Assembly: GCF_049243985.1 (NCBI RefSeq)
Contig: NC_135378.1
Location: forward strand, 45,480,941 to 45,544,940
From: Paroedura picta
Taxonomy: Eukaryota > Chordata > Lepidosauria > Squamata > Gekkonidae
DNA: 64,000 nucleotides
Reading direction: 5' to 3'
The notes below the pieces were generated by a model. That model was given only the letters and a program-made list of their open reading frames with translations, had not been told where the DNA came from and did not search any database. Each line of letters begins with the position of its first letter. Position 1 is the stretch's first letter. This document shows, piece by piece, positions 12,051-25,439 of this stretch. The translations under genes were made by a program, and so were the position numbers.

Positions 12051-13990
12051 TTAGAAATGAAAAGGTGAAATTCCTCACCTTTATTAACCCTTACCAGAAT
12101 AAAACAGGAGGTGGAAAAAATACCACCTCACTAATAAAAACACAATACAATAATCTCAAGTTTAAAAATGGCAAGATGGCAAGCACAACAGTCCCTCAGT
12201 AGATCCATTTTTCCTCATTCACCCATTCCTGGCAGTGTCAATCAGATGTAAAGCTGGGGCGATGGTGGGCCCCAGGGAATCCAGATGCCACAAGGATGGG
12301 GGAGGACCTGATCTTATTAGCCTAGTGTTCAGCCCAGCCCAGCCCAGCCCCAACCTCAATCAAAAGCCTGACAGAAGAGCTCTGTCTTGTAGGCCCTGCA
12401 GAACTGAGGAAGCTCTGACAGGGTCCTCAGTTCTTCCGGGAGCTCATTCCACCAGGTAGGGCCAGGAATGAAAAAGCCCTAGCCCTAACCAAGCGTGCTT
12501 CCTGAGGACTTGGGATCCTCAACAGATTCATACCTGCAGAATATAAGGCATAAGGACATAAGCAGTCCCGAAGGTAGACAGGACCCAGGGCGCGTATAAC
12601 CTTAAAGGTCAAAACCAATACCTTGAACTTGATTTGGAAATAAACCAGCAACCAATGCATCTGCCTCAGCAGCACTGGACATGGGCCCTCCGATATGACT
12701 TAGTGAGGATCCGAGCTGAGCCTCCATAGATAAAGAGGCATCAAGGATCATGCCTAAGTCATGGGTACAGATGTAAGTTGCACTCCGTCCATGCAAGGGA
12801 GACACACACTTCCTGATCTTGTCCCTTTCTCCCCAGCCACAGGACCCCTGTCTTGGAGGGGTTGAGTTTCAGAAGACTCTGCCTGATCCATCCAGTCACC
12901 ACTTCCAAACAACTGGCAAATATATTTTAGGGGAACTCCAGCTGGCCGTCTATTAGGTGATAGAGCTGAGTGTCATCCGTATATTGGTGACACTCTAGCC
13001 CGTAACTCTGGATCAGCTAGGAGTACCAAGGAGTCCATTTGAGGCAAGGGCAGAGAGGGCACCTAGGAACAATGCTGCCAATAGTGGCCGTCAGGTGGGA
13101 CTGCCAGTCCTCCACAAAAGGCCGTCGTTAATGAGACACTGTAGGGCATTGGGTCCTGCAGAGCATTCAGGAATCTCCCATATTCCATAAGTCTCCATGG
13201 GCGGACTAAAATATGGCCATCACCCAAATAGGGAGTCAAGCCTTCAGGGCATAGTGATCTGACCATGGAATTATGTTGTTCTCCACCAGATCTACCTCTA
13301 CCTCTGCGCCAAAGAACAAATCCAGGGTGTGGCCAGCCTGATGGGTGGGGCCAGCAACAAATTGCGAGAATCCTAGTGTCCCCATGGCTGACCCTGGATC
13401 TGGGCCATTTCCTGGGAACAGCAAATCCACATGAACATTGAAGTCCCCCAGAATCAAAAGTCTAGGAAATTGCAATTCTCAGACAGCTGCCAGCTCCACC
13501 AGGCCCAACAGGGATGCTGTGGGTGATGGGTACACCTCCCAGATGGCCATGTTCTCAACTGATTCCCATCCTAGGCTGACACACTCTACCCCCGGAATTG
13601 ATGGCGCTGGAAGAGCCCTGAAGGGAAAGGTCTCCTTGACCAGAACCCCCTTCCCCTATCATGGAGCTGAGGCTGATGTAAGACCAAAAACCCGAGTGGT
13701 GCCAGATCTTTCAAGGTGACAGTCTCGCCTTCTCATGCCCAGGTTTCAGTGATACATGCCAGGTCAACCTCGTGCCTCACAAAATAATCTTGTTTTTATC
13801 GACCTGGTGTTGCATAGCATCAGCAGTGGATCCGCCCTAGCCCTGTCTCCTCATACTCTAGAGATGGGATGGAGATTTGAAGGGCAGCGCGCGAGTCGAC
13901 CAGGCCGCCGGTCTGGGAAGCCCATGACCGAAGCCATATACCTATAGGACCTACATATGCCACTGCCCCCCCTATTATTGACTCTCCCCC
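12050..13990 (-). repeat. L2-clade LINE relic, about 1.9 kb
   Basis: On the minus strand the high-coordinate part (13475-13236) reads an endonuclease C terminus (LLILGDFNVHVD, then GHTLDLFF, then WSDHYAL). Lower down come LLKLNPSKT-type reverse transcriptase text (about 12870), DASLSMEAQ, and at 12675-12427 the C-terminal segment ([30 protein letters not shown]). The order matches L2 ORF2. Frames are broken and internal RT parts are missing, so it is old. Confidence 0.8.
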
Positions 13991-14495
13991 CCCACACACA
14001 CACTGCTATATCTCCCTTGTCCCAGAATTTTTGGTTTTTGACCACCAGGCTTGGTGAATTAAGGAGGGGAGGGGAAAAGAAGTGGAGTGAAAATTACATT
14101 CTTTCATGCTGCCAATAAATTCTGTTGAGTGCCCATGAAATCAGTGCATGTACAAAGGCAGGTGGGGTGGTTGACAGATGGGGAGAGGAGAATTTAATGT
14201 TATAAGAGGAGGATGCAACAGTGCTGGCTGAAAGTTTGAACTGGCCTGTTAGGACCGGTTGAAACCAGAGAGGGGGGAGGGAAGTAAAGGAGTGAATAGA
14301 CTTCTATCTGTACACTTGTAAATGGACATCTTTCCATATGCAATCAAGGTATAGAAAAAATCTGCTTGTTTAAAAGCAAGTAAGCCTGTATGGGACACCA
14401 GTAAGAAAGTTTTATATTCCATCTTCTGCTCTAAGCTCTTTCCTTTATCTTTAGAGGATTGCAATGTAGATGTAAAACATTTGTTGGCAGCTAAC

Positions 14496-14578
14496 AATGC
14501 AACCCTTAAGCAGAGTTACACTCTTCTAAACCCATTGAAGTCAATAGCTTAGAGAGATATAACTGTTTAGGACTGAAC
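14496..14578. repeat. Palindromic MITE-like repeat (AAGCAGAGTTACACTCTTCT type)
   Basis: Left arm CAACCCTTAAGCAGAGTTAC and right arm, read in reverse, TGGTTCAGTCCTAAACAGTTA match imperfectly around a centre CCCATTGAAGTCAATAGCTTA. This resembles a palindromic repeat widespread in reptiles; the family name is not certain. Confidence 0.55.
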
Positions 14579-15309
14579 CATTAATCACAGTGCTGGAGCC
14601 AGACTTTTAATGTATATAAATGTAAAGCTCTTGTAAATGTCTAATGTAACTGAAAACGCACATGAAATAGTGCCTTCTTTGGATGAAACCCGTACAGTAT
14701 GTAAAGATTAGTGCCTGCCAAACTGGAGCTATAAGAATATTCTTGGGATTCCATGCATTCTTGGGACTAAAAGTGTACTATAAATGTCTTCTTTTTGCTG
14801 GTTGTATGCAAAAAGAGTTGCTTAGCAATTTTATACATCAGCAAATTGAATTACTGACAAGGAGGGATATTCTTACAGCTTGCGAGACGTACAGTGACTC
14901 ATCTTCACTGTTGTTTCCTTTCTCTATACCTCTCCAAGAGTCTTAAGTGTAAAGAAGTTTTGCAGGCGACCAAGATCATGCTAATTCATACCCCATTACT
15001 TTACAGAGGCGTAAAAGTTGGACAATAGAGAAACCTATCAGGAATAAAGTTGATTAATTTGAAATGTGACATTCAAGAAGAGTTTTAGAGATACCATGAA
15101 CCACCTGAAAGACAAATAAGTTCATTACAGATTAAATCAAACCTGAACTCAGCGCTAGAAGCTCAAATGACCAACCTGAGGCTATCATACTGTAGAGACA
15201 TTATGAGAAGAGTCCCTGGAAAAGACAATAGTGGTAGGAAAAGTTGAAGGCTGCAGAAAAAAAATGTATTCGTTCAATGAAAAGAGGAAACCACAACCCT
15301 CAGTTAGCA

Positions 15310-15770
15310 AGACTTATTTATGAATTTATATCTTGCTGCTCTCAGAGAACTGGCTCCCGGTGGTTTACATATCAACCCCCCCCCCCGATACAATAATATA
15401 AAAACCATCCCCTAAACAATTATAATCCTTAACCTTGCCACAGATAGAACAACTTCAAGAATCCCCCCTCCCTGAAATCTCAGTAGGTTTCAGCCTAAAT
15501 GTTACTGAGGCAGATCTGCTGACATTCATGGAACCCACCATGGAAAGAGGGGGGGAGGGGCTCAAGATCTTCTGGCTGTAGCCTCGGCCAAAAGCCTGGA
15601 GGAAGAGCTCCATTTTGCAGGAACCGTGACAGCTCCTACAAGGCCCTCAGCTCTTATGGGAACTCATTCCACCAGGTTGAGGCCAGATACATCTCCTGTG
15701 GGCCATGAACCACCACCAAATTCATACCCGCAGAGTGTAAAGCCCTGCAGGGGTACATAAGGAGACAGGG
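15310..15770 (-). repeat. L2-clade LINE 3' end fragment
   Basis: On the minus strand the non-coding 3' portion and the end of ORF2 are recognisable from AGCCTGGAGGAAGAGCTCCA and GGAACTCATTCCACCAGGTT, wording shared with the relic at 12300-12460. A poly-C run interrupts it at 15377-15386. A short 5S-SINE-type tail (TAGGGTTGCCATAGGTCAGC) follows at about 15845. Confidence 0.65.
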
Positions 15771-17489
15771 GTACGTTGGCCCTCAGGTACGTTGGGCCTG
15801 AGCAAGGCTATTAATGTTAAGATGTTTTGTAGGTCATTAACTTATAGGGTTGCCATAGGTCAGCAGCAATTTGATGACACTTCACACACAGATACCTCTT
15901 CAGAACAGCTGTATAGGATATGGCTACTGTGATCCTATGCAGTATTAAAAAGTTATTAGGCAATGGAACAGTCTAGTCTGTTGCACAACAAGCTCTGTGT
16001 ACTATGCTCACTTTCGTTACCCACATCCTGATATACTGAGTTTTACATGATTTGTTGAGTCAGACAGATATGACACATTAACAATAAAGAGTTTTTCATT
16101 TTTATCATACCTTTCTGCTTGCAGGAGCACTCAGTCTACATCATTAGTAAATACAATGAAGTAAAAATGTAAAATATCAGTATGCAGGATCAATGAACAT
16201 GTCTTAAATATAATAAGTTACTAAATGAAGAGAATGTATGTTACCTAAATTTATACCTGTTACACATTGTAGATACACTTTTAGATAACATCTATTTGAT
16301 AGTTACAATCCTGAGGCCATGGTGCACATCATGAGGTGCCAGTTTCTGACCCCTGACACTTCTGCATAGAAAGGGAGTGGGAAATTGAGTTTTTTTGGCA
16401 TTTTCCTCTAAGTGGGTCATGCTTGCCTTTGCGCTTGTTATCCCTGTTCCTCTCCCTCTAAGGCTCAAGGGAAAAGTAGTTGCTTAAAGGAGAAATAGGA
16501 TAATAAGCATAGATAAACAACAGATGGAAGAAAAGGGGAACAGTGGCTCTAGAATCCCCTGCAGCTTTCTTTGCCTCTCTATGAGAGAAGCATCACCATT
16601 CTCAAAACTGGGTAATACATGGTTATTTTTCACATAAGGAATCATGTCTTAACAGGTCACCAGGGTCTTATTGCCGACATACACTTTCTACAGGAAGCCG
16701 ATGGGGCAAGTGTTGTAGTTGCAAGTAAACTATATTTTTAAGCTAAAAAAGCTAAAGTCATACTTTCAGCCATATGGTATTGGTTTAAGTATAGCCACTG
16801 ACATTTATTCCAGCGTAAAGTAGTAATTAGTGGTATAATACATCAGAATGGTAATGAAGCAGAGGATTACACACCCAGCCCCTGGGCAGATTTGTTTTTC
16901 AATCCGTTACCGAAGTTTTCTAGTTCTATTGGTTTTACTCATTACTCAGTCCAGTGGGTTGAGGCCAACTGATGGTAACTGGTGCCCCTTGGATTTGGAG
17001 AAATAACTAATAGAAGTAGGTGCAAGTTCTGAAACCCATCACCGCAGATGGTCAGTCTGAAACTGTACTTCAGCAATAGCACAAAGAGCAAAGCATCTAC
17101 ACCAACCATGATACAGCTGACTTGCCTCTGACTACCTACACATACTCTCCTACTAGCTTCCTTGGTATGGGGAAACTCCAGAGTATGGTAAACTGTAATT
17201 TGGTGGTGCCATAAGTTGCAATTTTCTAAGCTTATGTTTGTAAAGTATTGCACTGGCATTGTGATCATTCAGAACATTATTGTTTTCCATATGTTTAATT
17301 TGGTGTTTTTTTAAAGGTCACGTTAACATAAGAAAAAGAATGCCATGGCATAACTGGCAAAACCAACCAAAAAATCCAAAGGTGCATATAAAAGTTGTTT
17401 TATTTTTTTAATTTCAGTTGCATATATTATTCTGCAATAATATACAACAAGGATCCAGTATTGAATAACTTGCTTCAGCTCTGCTTTGT

Positions 17490-18420
17490 CATGGCACATT
17501 TCACCTGAGGAGATATAAAATACAAAACCTCAAATATGTACTCTCAAAAGGATATAAAGACTACAATCAATTGGCCAAAGAAAACAGAAATCTAGATCAG
17601 CTAATGCATAGACATGTAGTCTCAAGAATGGTGGAAGAAACAGGTCGACAAGGCAAACAATTCTGATCTAACACAGAATTTGAAATTCAAATTAAACCAA
17701 ACAAACCATATTTCTTAAGTCAAATATACAAATGCTTATTAAAGATAGACGCTGAAGAAGAACAAGTGAAGAAATGCATGATCAAATGGATACAGAATTT
17801 TGGGCACACAATTCAATACAAAGAGTAGGAACAATTATGGTCAAAAACCCTAAAACTAATCAAATCCCAGCAACTAAGAGACATGGTATAAAATATTCTA
17901 TAGATGGTAAAGTAAAGGTAAAGGTATCCCCTGCGCAAGCACCGGGTCATGTCTGACCCTTGGGGTGACGCCCTCTAGCGTTTTCATGGCAGACTCAATA
18001 CGGGGTGGTTTGCCAGTGCCTTCCCCAGTCATTACCGTTTACCCCCCAGCAAGCTGGGTACTCATTTTACCGACCTCGGAAGGACATCACTCCAAAAAAT
18101 ATAAGGAAAACCTCCCCAAAAAACAGATCATAAATGCTGGAGATGCCAAAATACTGTTGGATCCTTTTACCACATGTGGTGGACTTCCAAAGTCATACAA
18201 AAATTCTGAGTCAAAGTTCATTCCAAGATGCAGAATATAATGAAATACAAATTCCCACTGCATGCCAGGTCTATGTTACTGAGTTTCATGCCCACAAACA
18301 TGCCCAAGATAATTCTTTTTTTATGCATCAGCAGCAGCAGCATGATTAATGATGGCATAAAGATGGAAACAGGTACTGTTGCCTGAACTAGAGGTATGGA
18401 TGAATAAACTAGATCTTAAC
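17490..18420 (+). repeat. L1 LINE ORF2 C-terminal relic, split by a Sauria SINE
   Basis: The plus strand reads an L1-like ORF2 end: LSQIYKCLLKIDAEEEQVKK, KWIQNFGHTIQYK, WSKTLKLIKSQQLRD, then after the SINE ITPKNIRKTSPKN, CWRCQNTVGSFYHMWWT-like text with the conserved C-x2-C ... H-x4-C arrangement. Several frameshifts and stops are needed to read it, so it is a pseudogene copy. Confidence 0.7.
17907..18089 (-). repeat. Sauria SINE, head-truncated
   Basis: Reverse-oriented Sauria SINE: its tail GGTAAAGGTAAAGGTATCCC is first, then CACCGGGTCATGTCTGACCC, GACGCCCTCTAGCG and ATACGGGGTGGTTTGCCAGT. It stops at CTCGGAAGGA before the tRNA head. It sits inside the L1 relic. Confidence 0.88.
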
Positions 18421-19231
18421 AGCCAAATTAACAAGCTTATTCCACAGGGAATCCCTGGAAGGCTTCTGGCATCATAGGAATGCCTTTGGGCTCACAAAGG
18501 AAAATAATCACATTTAGGAGCTGCAGCAGAACAAGTAACAAATTATAAGAAAGAGGTGTGAATGCCAAAATGAAATTTCCCAATAATACTTTCCTTCTCT
18601 TTGTCCTCTCAACTGTTCACACTTGTATTCTGGTATTAATAATTAAAATAGAATAATAATTTAAAATAATAATAATAGTAAAATAAAATTAATTATCTTA
18701 CAACGATGGTGTTGAAATTCATTGCTTAAACTTCCAATTTCTTGCCTTTTCATATACAGGGTTGGCTATAATACCATCACTGGGAGGTGCAGCAGATGTG
18801 TGGGTTAGCATGAATCAAATCTGGCCTGTCACCTCTTTTTCTTTCTCCTTTTAGATCATTGGGGTCTAGCTCAAGTGGCAAGTACAGAACAGGAAGGCTG
18901 TCTGATACAGTCAACTCTGCAATGACCATAGGCGCATCAGCACAGATCAGGAGTTCCTGTACAATCTTCCTCAAAGAAATAAAGGAGAAAAGAAGAAATA
19001 AAGACAAAAAGAAGACTGAAAGATATCTGTATCCAGACACACACGCCAAAAAAGAAACAGACGTGATGCAATCTTTCATAAGCATGAATCTAGCTGGGTA
19101 AAAATAACAATATGTGAACTATAATGGATTGAACCAGTGACTTCAAGGGGTTAATTTTTTAAAATTATGATTATTATTTGAATTTATTTCCCACCACTAT
19201 ATTTCAAATGTGTATTGCAATTTTGTACAAT

Positions 19232-19232
<1 letters not shown>

Positions 19233-19275
<43 letters not shown>

Positions 19276-19280
19276 GTGTT
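19233..19280. repeat. (TG)n microsatellite
   Basis: About 48 bp of TG units with a few TA interruptions towards the right. Confidence 0.95.
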
Positions 19281-20164
19281 CTAGAGGTATTTTAGCCCTG
19301 GAGATATTTTAGCCATGAACAGATTAATGTGTACAATATTTATGCATTTGGAGTTCCAAAGTGTTATTTTGGCAGGCCTTAAATATGTCCCACTGCTTTT
19401 TGCGGTACTGTTATTTTTATAATGCCTGTTTCAGCCTGCTTTAGGATGTTCCGGAGGCATTTTGGCCTGGAAAGGGTTAATAAATGTATGGGAGCTGAAA
19501 ATATTGTTCTTGACTGTCTCTAATGCATTCTACTGTTGTTTGTTTTGTGGTGCTCTTGTTTGTTTAATTCCAATTCCAGGGTGTTCAAGAGGATTTTGGC
19601 CTGGTAAGGATTAATAAAGGTGTAAGATTTCAAACCTTTATAAAATATTGTTCTTTAGTGTCTGTAATGCATCCCACTATTTTTTGTGGCATTCTTGTTT
19701 GTTCAGTGCATGTTCCGGCCCACTCGGGCCCTTCCCACTTTTACCTGTCCCCTTCATTTTAGAGATATTGCTTCTCAGACTCTCATTCATATTAAGGTCT
19801 TCATCAGAGTACCACATACTTTCAAGACCTTGAAGGGAATAAGCTTTGTATTAATGGCATCTTAATCTGAGGGCATATACCTGAAGCACCTAATCAGACA
19901 AATAAGAAAGAACTGGAACAAATGGACTAATTACAAGGATCTTTGTTATCATGCAAATAAGGGGGGGGAGAGATGTCACACAGTACATTACATTTTCAAA
20001 TTTTACCAGATTATTCTTCTTTGTGGTTTCCTCTCCATTCTCAAGATAATAAAGAATGCAGTATTGTAAAGTGAGAGGAAAAGGGAAATCTGGTAAGATT
20101 TAAAACATGCAATTATGCTGACCAGTGCTATGGGCCATCTTCTGGTGGGATAAGATATTGCAGG

Positions 20165-20920
20165 ATAAATTCAGGTGTGTAACCTTGTTTAGGGGTGTGC
20201 AATTTGGTTCAAAGCCGCCGCCTTGGCTCAGAATTGGGTGTGCTTCAACAACATATGGCTTTGGTGCAGTACAAATCGCCCCCCCCCCAGTCAAAAAACA
20301 CAAAGCCTAAGTGGCCTGCTTCGAAGCTGAAGCAGCTGCTTTGGCTTCGAAGTGGCTACTTCGGCTCCTGCCACAGGAGGCCTGCCAATCATTGCAATAC
20401 ATTTGCTTTTGCAAATGCATCTTGCAATGATTGGTGTTTCAGCTTGTAGAAGCATGCTTGCTGCAACCAAAAAACAGATAGGTGGGGGAGAGGCTGGGGG
20501 GGGGGGAGAGTCTGTCCCATAGGATATAATGGAGTGGATGGGGGCTCCCTCTTTGGAAGCCCCTAGAATTGGACTCCTTGATGCAAACTTTTTGAAATTT
20601 GGAGGTGAGTCAAGAAAGACCCTCCTGGAGCTACCCTGAAAGTTTGGAGGCTTTAACTTAAATCCTACCCCCAGGCCCCTGGAAAGATGGAAAAGGCAAA
20701 GTTCTGACAGGGCCCGCCCACCCAGGGGCAATCTGGAGACATCGCTGCCAGTCTGCCCCTGACCACCACAGGGAGAGGTCAGTAGGGCTGCCGAACGGGA
20801 TGACAATGGAGGCTTGGACAGGCTGTGCCAGCCCGTTTCGCCCCAAGGCTGCCCTAACTGTCATGTCCAACTGTAACTTGCCTCAGATGCCTGACAGAGC
20901 TGGCAGGAGGCTGGTGAGTG
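20165..20920. other. Unassigned GC-richer segment, probably repeat-derived
   Basis: Contains repeated GCTTCGAAG-type words (20318-20360), poly-C and poly-G runs and open frames with no recognisable protein. It directly abuts the dispersed repeat at 20921. I cannot assign a family. Confidence 0.4.
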
Positions 20921-21650
20921 TGCTCCCTCCCCCCTCCCTTCAGGCCTCCTGCGAAGGAGACTTTAACAGCCCTTGACTGAGGGCAGGAAGGTATTTCCAA
21001 GAGCAACATAGGGGAGTCTGATGGCATTCTTTTTGAGGATGGGGAACCTTCCCTTCTGCCAAACAGCTGGCTGACAGGGAGGCTACAGAAAAGCCCCTTC
21101 TCACTTAAAATACGGCTGTGGCCAGGGGTTATACACAGCCAAGCCATGTGTCTTTCTTCTTTGCAACTCTCTGCAGATTTGAAGCCACTGCACAGTGTTA
21201 TTCTGCAGACGAAACTGGATACTGTTGCAGAGGTTCATTTGTCTCCTGCTTCATTTGCACAACAACCCTGTGCAGTAGGCCTCAAGTCTTTCAATTCAAC
21301 AACAACCTGTGTGGGAAGCCGTAAATGTTTCTTCTCTACCACAACCCTGTCCAAAGTAGCCCTTTCTGCCTGGGGAGCTGATCTTTATACTCTGCAGGTG
21401 AGCTGTAATTCCAGGAGCTCTCCGGCTCCACCTGGAGGTTGGCTACCCCTGGGTTGGAAATATTCCTGGAGATTTGGAGGTGGGACTTCAAAATTATACA
21501 ATGCTTCAGAGTCCAGCCTTCAAAGGACCCATTTTTGCCTGCAGTTGGGAGGGAGTGATGCAGGTGCGTCCCTCCTGGGCTATGGGCTATGGCCAGCCCT
21601 TACCAGCAACTGTTTGTATTCTGAGGTGCAGACAGGCAGACCAGCATCAG
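20921..21650. repeat. Long dispersed repeat, copy A
   Basis: Shares order and wording with 34262-34905: CTTCAGGCCTCCTGCGAAGG, AACAGCC..TGACTGAGG, GTATTTCCAAGAGCAACA, GCTGGCTGACAGGGAGGC, ACAGCCAAGCCATGT, and two modules of ATTCCAGGAGC...CACCTGGAGGTTGGCTACCC. Not a recognised gene. Confidence 0.7.
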
Positions 21651-21865
21651 TCCTGTGAGTCTGGAAAGTGCAGGAAGATCTAAATAAATATTTATAGCCT
21701 GAAACTGTAAATAGTGAACAAGTAAATGGCTGGAGAGACATGGGAACTAAAATGACTTTTTTTAACCTTGACCTGGCAAATAAAAAAACAGTATTAAAAA
21801 CCTTACTAAGGTAAAGACTGCTATGCACAGAGACTCTTCCTTTTAGGGTTGCCAGCTTCCATGTG

Positions 21866-21991
21866 AGTCTCTCTACCCCACCTCCCTCATGGGGAATCTG
21901 CTATGGGGAGAGGAAGGGAAGATGATTGGAAAATGCTTTGAGACACCTTTGGGTAGTAAACAACAGGGTACAAAAATCCATTCTTCTTCTA
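21866..21991 (+). repeat. tRNA-derived SINE with L2-like tail, 5'-truncated
   Basis: Starts in the body (CTCTCTACCCCACCTCCC), then GGGGAGAGGAAGGGAAGATG and the tail TGCTTTGAGACACCTTTGGG ending in CTTCTTCT. The same family occurs complete at 52346-52588. Confidence 0.75.
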
Positions 21992-22444
21992 AGGAGCAAC
22001 CATGAAAGAAGCATGTGGGCATATAACATTTTATCAACAGTGAAAAAATGGAGAAGAAGGAACAGGGTGGACACCTATGTACTGTATTAGGGTAGAGGGG
22101 CATTTTGGTGTATATGGCCTAATTCACACAAAATGGGAAATGACGAAGAACTGGGAGGAATTGGTTGCCATATAATCTCCCCCTAAGAAGAGTCTCCAGT
22201 CTGATTTTCCCTTGACATATCTGAAGACATGGCTCTGGAAAGCTCATCTGTAACCACTATGCCAAAATTCCCAAAGGTCAGTCCTCTCCCACACTCAACG
22301 AACATTCCAAACCACAGGTTCTTGACACCCATATCTCCATATCCATGCTCTCATTTGCCACCACAACCTCCCACACAACACACATTCAACCCCATGCCCT
22401 TACAGACTGGACAACCCCTCCCCTTCCTCTTCCCACTGCCAAGC

Positions 22445-22489
22445 TCTAGCGCCCGTTGTATTCTTGGATACAACAGGCTTTGCCCCTAG
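22445..22489 (+). mobile_element. Helitron-like 3' terminus (hairpin plus CTAG)
   Basis: Stem GCCCGTTGTA (22451-22460) pairs with TACAACAGGC (22469-22478) with one mismatch, then 7 nt and CTAG (22486-22489) followed by T, the Helitron 3' end arrangement. The body upstream is not delimited. Confidence 0.65.
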
Positions 22490-22559
22490 TTGTTATTATT
22501 AAAATACATGCATTACCCATTTACACACAGACTTAAAACACACATCAGCAGGCTCATGC

Positions 22560-23480
22560 TTTGCCAAATGCTCTCTGGAATGCCTAAGATGCCTGTATGT
22601 AGCAAGTTAGGCAACACATGCATGCTGCCAGCTTGTTCCAAAAGACTGGGCTGACCACAAAACAGGTCCATGAGCTCATTGCTGTTGTACGTGCAGAAAT
22701 GAGGGAGTATCCCAGAAGAGGTTTCATAAGCGGAAAGCTTTCAAGGCAGCAACCAGCACTTTGAATCAGGCCAAAAAGCAAATGGGTAGCCAGTGCAATT
22801 GATGTAACACTGGAGTCATATGTTTATTATTTACTTGTTACGGTTTTACACCAGCCTTCCCTCATAGGCTCAGAGCTGTTTTTGAGCAGCTGACCCAGAG
22901 AAGAGCCTTGCTGACAGATTTTATATCAGCTGGCATCTGAGGTGTCTTCAAAGACAGCTCCACAATAATCCAGTCTAGGTGTTACAATGGTACCAAACAG
23001 CTTTCCAAGGTCAGAAGGGGCAAGCATACAAGCTAGATGCTGTTGCCAGAAGGCAATCCTAGTTATAGCACCAGCAGCCTCTTAATTTTGATTGACTACA
23101 GACTCCCTTCTAAGCCTGAAGAATCCAAACTCACCCAGCATTCCACTTCCCAAGCAGCAGTACTTCAATTTCCTCTGGTTTAAACTTCAGCTTGTTTCCC
23201 GTCAACACCTTGAGACACTGGCCCAGGCCCTTCACATCTGCCCTTGGTGGTCTACACCAAGCTATAAAAGCTCGGGGTCAACAGACTACCAGTGACAACC
23301 CACTCCAAAGCTAATAATCCCAACCAACAGTTTTAAAGAGGTATAGGGATCAAAACAGATCCTTGGGGACATCTAACAAGCTCAGTCCGCCTCTTCTGTG
23401 GTAAATCGGTGCTTCTAACAAATGAAGGCCCCAGATCATTAAAACGATCACCCCTTTGACTTATATTGAGTTTGACTCTA
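22560..23480 (-). repeat. Degenerate L2-related LINE segment
   Basis: Minus-strand wording such as AATGGGTAGCCAGTGCAATT (read on plus), ACAATAATCCAGTCTAGGTG and CAGCTTGTTTCCCGTCAACA parallels the non-ORF parts of the relic near 12600-12960. No intact frame remains. The family assignment is tentative. Confidence 0.5.
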
Positions 23481-23484
23481 GTGA

Positions 23485-25300
23485 CAGCTTATTATGTACA
23501 GGCTGGCACTTTCCTGGAAATTACATCTTTCTGTCTTACCTGCATCACTTAACAACCTTCACTGGGGGGGGATAGGAATGGAAACAGCATTTTGCTCTTC
23601 TGGCAACCAGACTGTTGGACAACTTGCTCGACTTTGTGGTGAACACAGTGGAAAATTCTGAGTCACAATGATTTGGAAAAAATATTGAACACGGGGTGAG
23701 GGAAGCAAAGGATTATAGTGGCAAAGGGAGTAAGAGGTGATATATACCTGGCTACAAGAATAAGCTGACAGCTCCTTGGTCCTGCTTAAGGACTTCAACT
23801 ATGAGGTTGCTCTTCTTTGAGTCCAAACTGAAATCACTACTGCTGAGTTAGATACAAAAGCACAAGCCACATAAATAGGTTTTACTGGGACCAAGCAAAG
23901 CAATACAATATAGTGAACAATATTCTCAGCTGGACAAGGCAATTGCTTTCTCAGACTATGATCTTAAGGCTTCTTCATTGGCATCCTGGTATCCAGGATT
24001 ATGCTGGAAACAATTAAAAAACAAAACCAGGAAGCCATCCAACGAACAGTTGGTTTAACTTACTAAGTAATGAGGCAGCGTAAGCCAGCTTTGCATAGTA
24101 TTGCTGGGTTAGAATTTGCTGTCCCAGGCAAAATCTAATAAGTACAATTGCCAGTGTTCTCATATAGCACCATATTGAACTGGTGGGTTTAAGGAATCAC
24201 AGAAAATCTTTTGACAATTTATATCTTTGTATATTTCATCTTTAAGGCTAAGGAATTACTTTGATCTATATTTTGAACAGGGGAGTAGGCTAGTCACCCA
24301 TGCATGCCAAGTAGGCTTGATGATTTTTAAGGAGGGCATAAAAATCCACTTCGCACAATTTATTGGTTAGTCTTTGACCAGCATAAAATACAACCCCCCC
24401 CAAAGAAAACATGTGAACAACATAAAAAGCATAAAGTTGACATCCCAAGTCATTCCAGAAAACTTAAAACACATAATTCAGCTGATAAGTCCCTTGTTCA
24501 TTAAAGCACTCTGAGCACATCCAGTCTGTGAAATCTGTTCTGCACCGAGTTGTAGTGTGGTGGATAATAGACTGACTTTCTCACACGCACTCAGCATTGT
24601 CTAGATCTGGGGATGTGCCTGAGTCAGACTGCATCACACTAAGCGCTTACCCATACCACAGCTGTTGCTCTAATAGCATTTTTACAACCCACTGCAACAT
24701 CCCAAGCCAGAGATAAACACAGATACACTGAGCAATGCACTCGAGTACATTTACTACCCATTTCAGCAGATGGTGCCCCATTTGTTAGGAAGTTTTGCAA
24801 TCTTCCCAGTTTTGGGACATTGCTGGTATTCTCATGCTACACATGCCTGGCATCCTGGGCCTATTTCATTTGCTCATTTCCTAGTTATAGCTCTTCCAAA
24901 AGGCTTTACCCTAGAGGCTCATAATACAATGTCCCAGCTGTCTGCTATTGTCCTTGCATGGTTTACGCTTAACAAATGTGTTATTCAAATTAGCAAAATT
25001 TATTCTGCCTGTGGATACACTGATTCGGTTCCTGCCTCACATAGGAAACACGTCCGTCTGGTGCTGAGCTCTGCTGATACAATGGGCCAATGTCCCTACA
25101 AAGCAGTTGTTTTCTCCAGAACTGATGCCTTCCTCCCTCCTTCTTTCATTCTCTCTTTCAATCTTCCTGAAGGTTTCCAGGACCACACCTGGTAGTTGGC
25201 AACCCAGCTGACTGCATATGGAGCAGGACTCAGAAATCAAACCCAGCTCTTGAGATTACAGTCTACTACTCTCTAACCACTGCACAACACTGGATCTCAA
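23485..25300. other. Intergenic sequence without recognisable genes
   Basis: No coding similarity found. At the right end (25165-25300) a CCAGGACCACACCTGGTAGT scrap of the palindromic repeat and a reversed SINE head (CTAACCACTGCACAACACTG) are visible. Confidence 0.5.
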
Positions 25301-25365
25301 GATAAAGCAGGAAGTGGGGAGGGAGGAGGGCCAGAACCCAGGAAGGTCAGTGCAGGTGTATGTGC

Positions 25366-25408
25366 TAGTGCCCGCTGTATTCCTGGGTGCAATGGGCTTT
25401 GCTTCTAG
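25366..25408 (+). mobile_element. Helitron-like 3' terminus (hairpin plus CTAG)
   Basis: Stem GCCCGCTGTA (25370-25379) pairs with TGCAATGGGC (25388-25397) using G-U pairs, followed by CTAG at 25405-25408 and T. It sits about 30 bp past the MSMO1 cleavage site. Confidence 0.65.
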
Positions 25409-25439
25409 TATATATTTTAAAAGCAATGCCAAGGATACA

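Noticed and set aside
20291-20806. 171-codon minus-strand open frame
   Set aside because: Low-complexity, poly-C interrupted, no domain; next to dispersed repeats.
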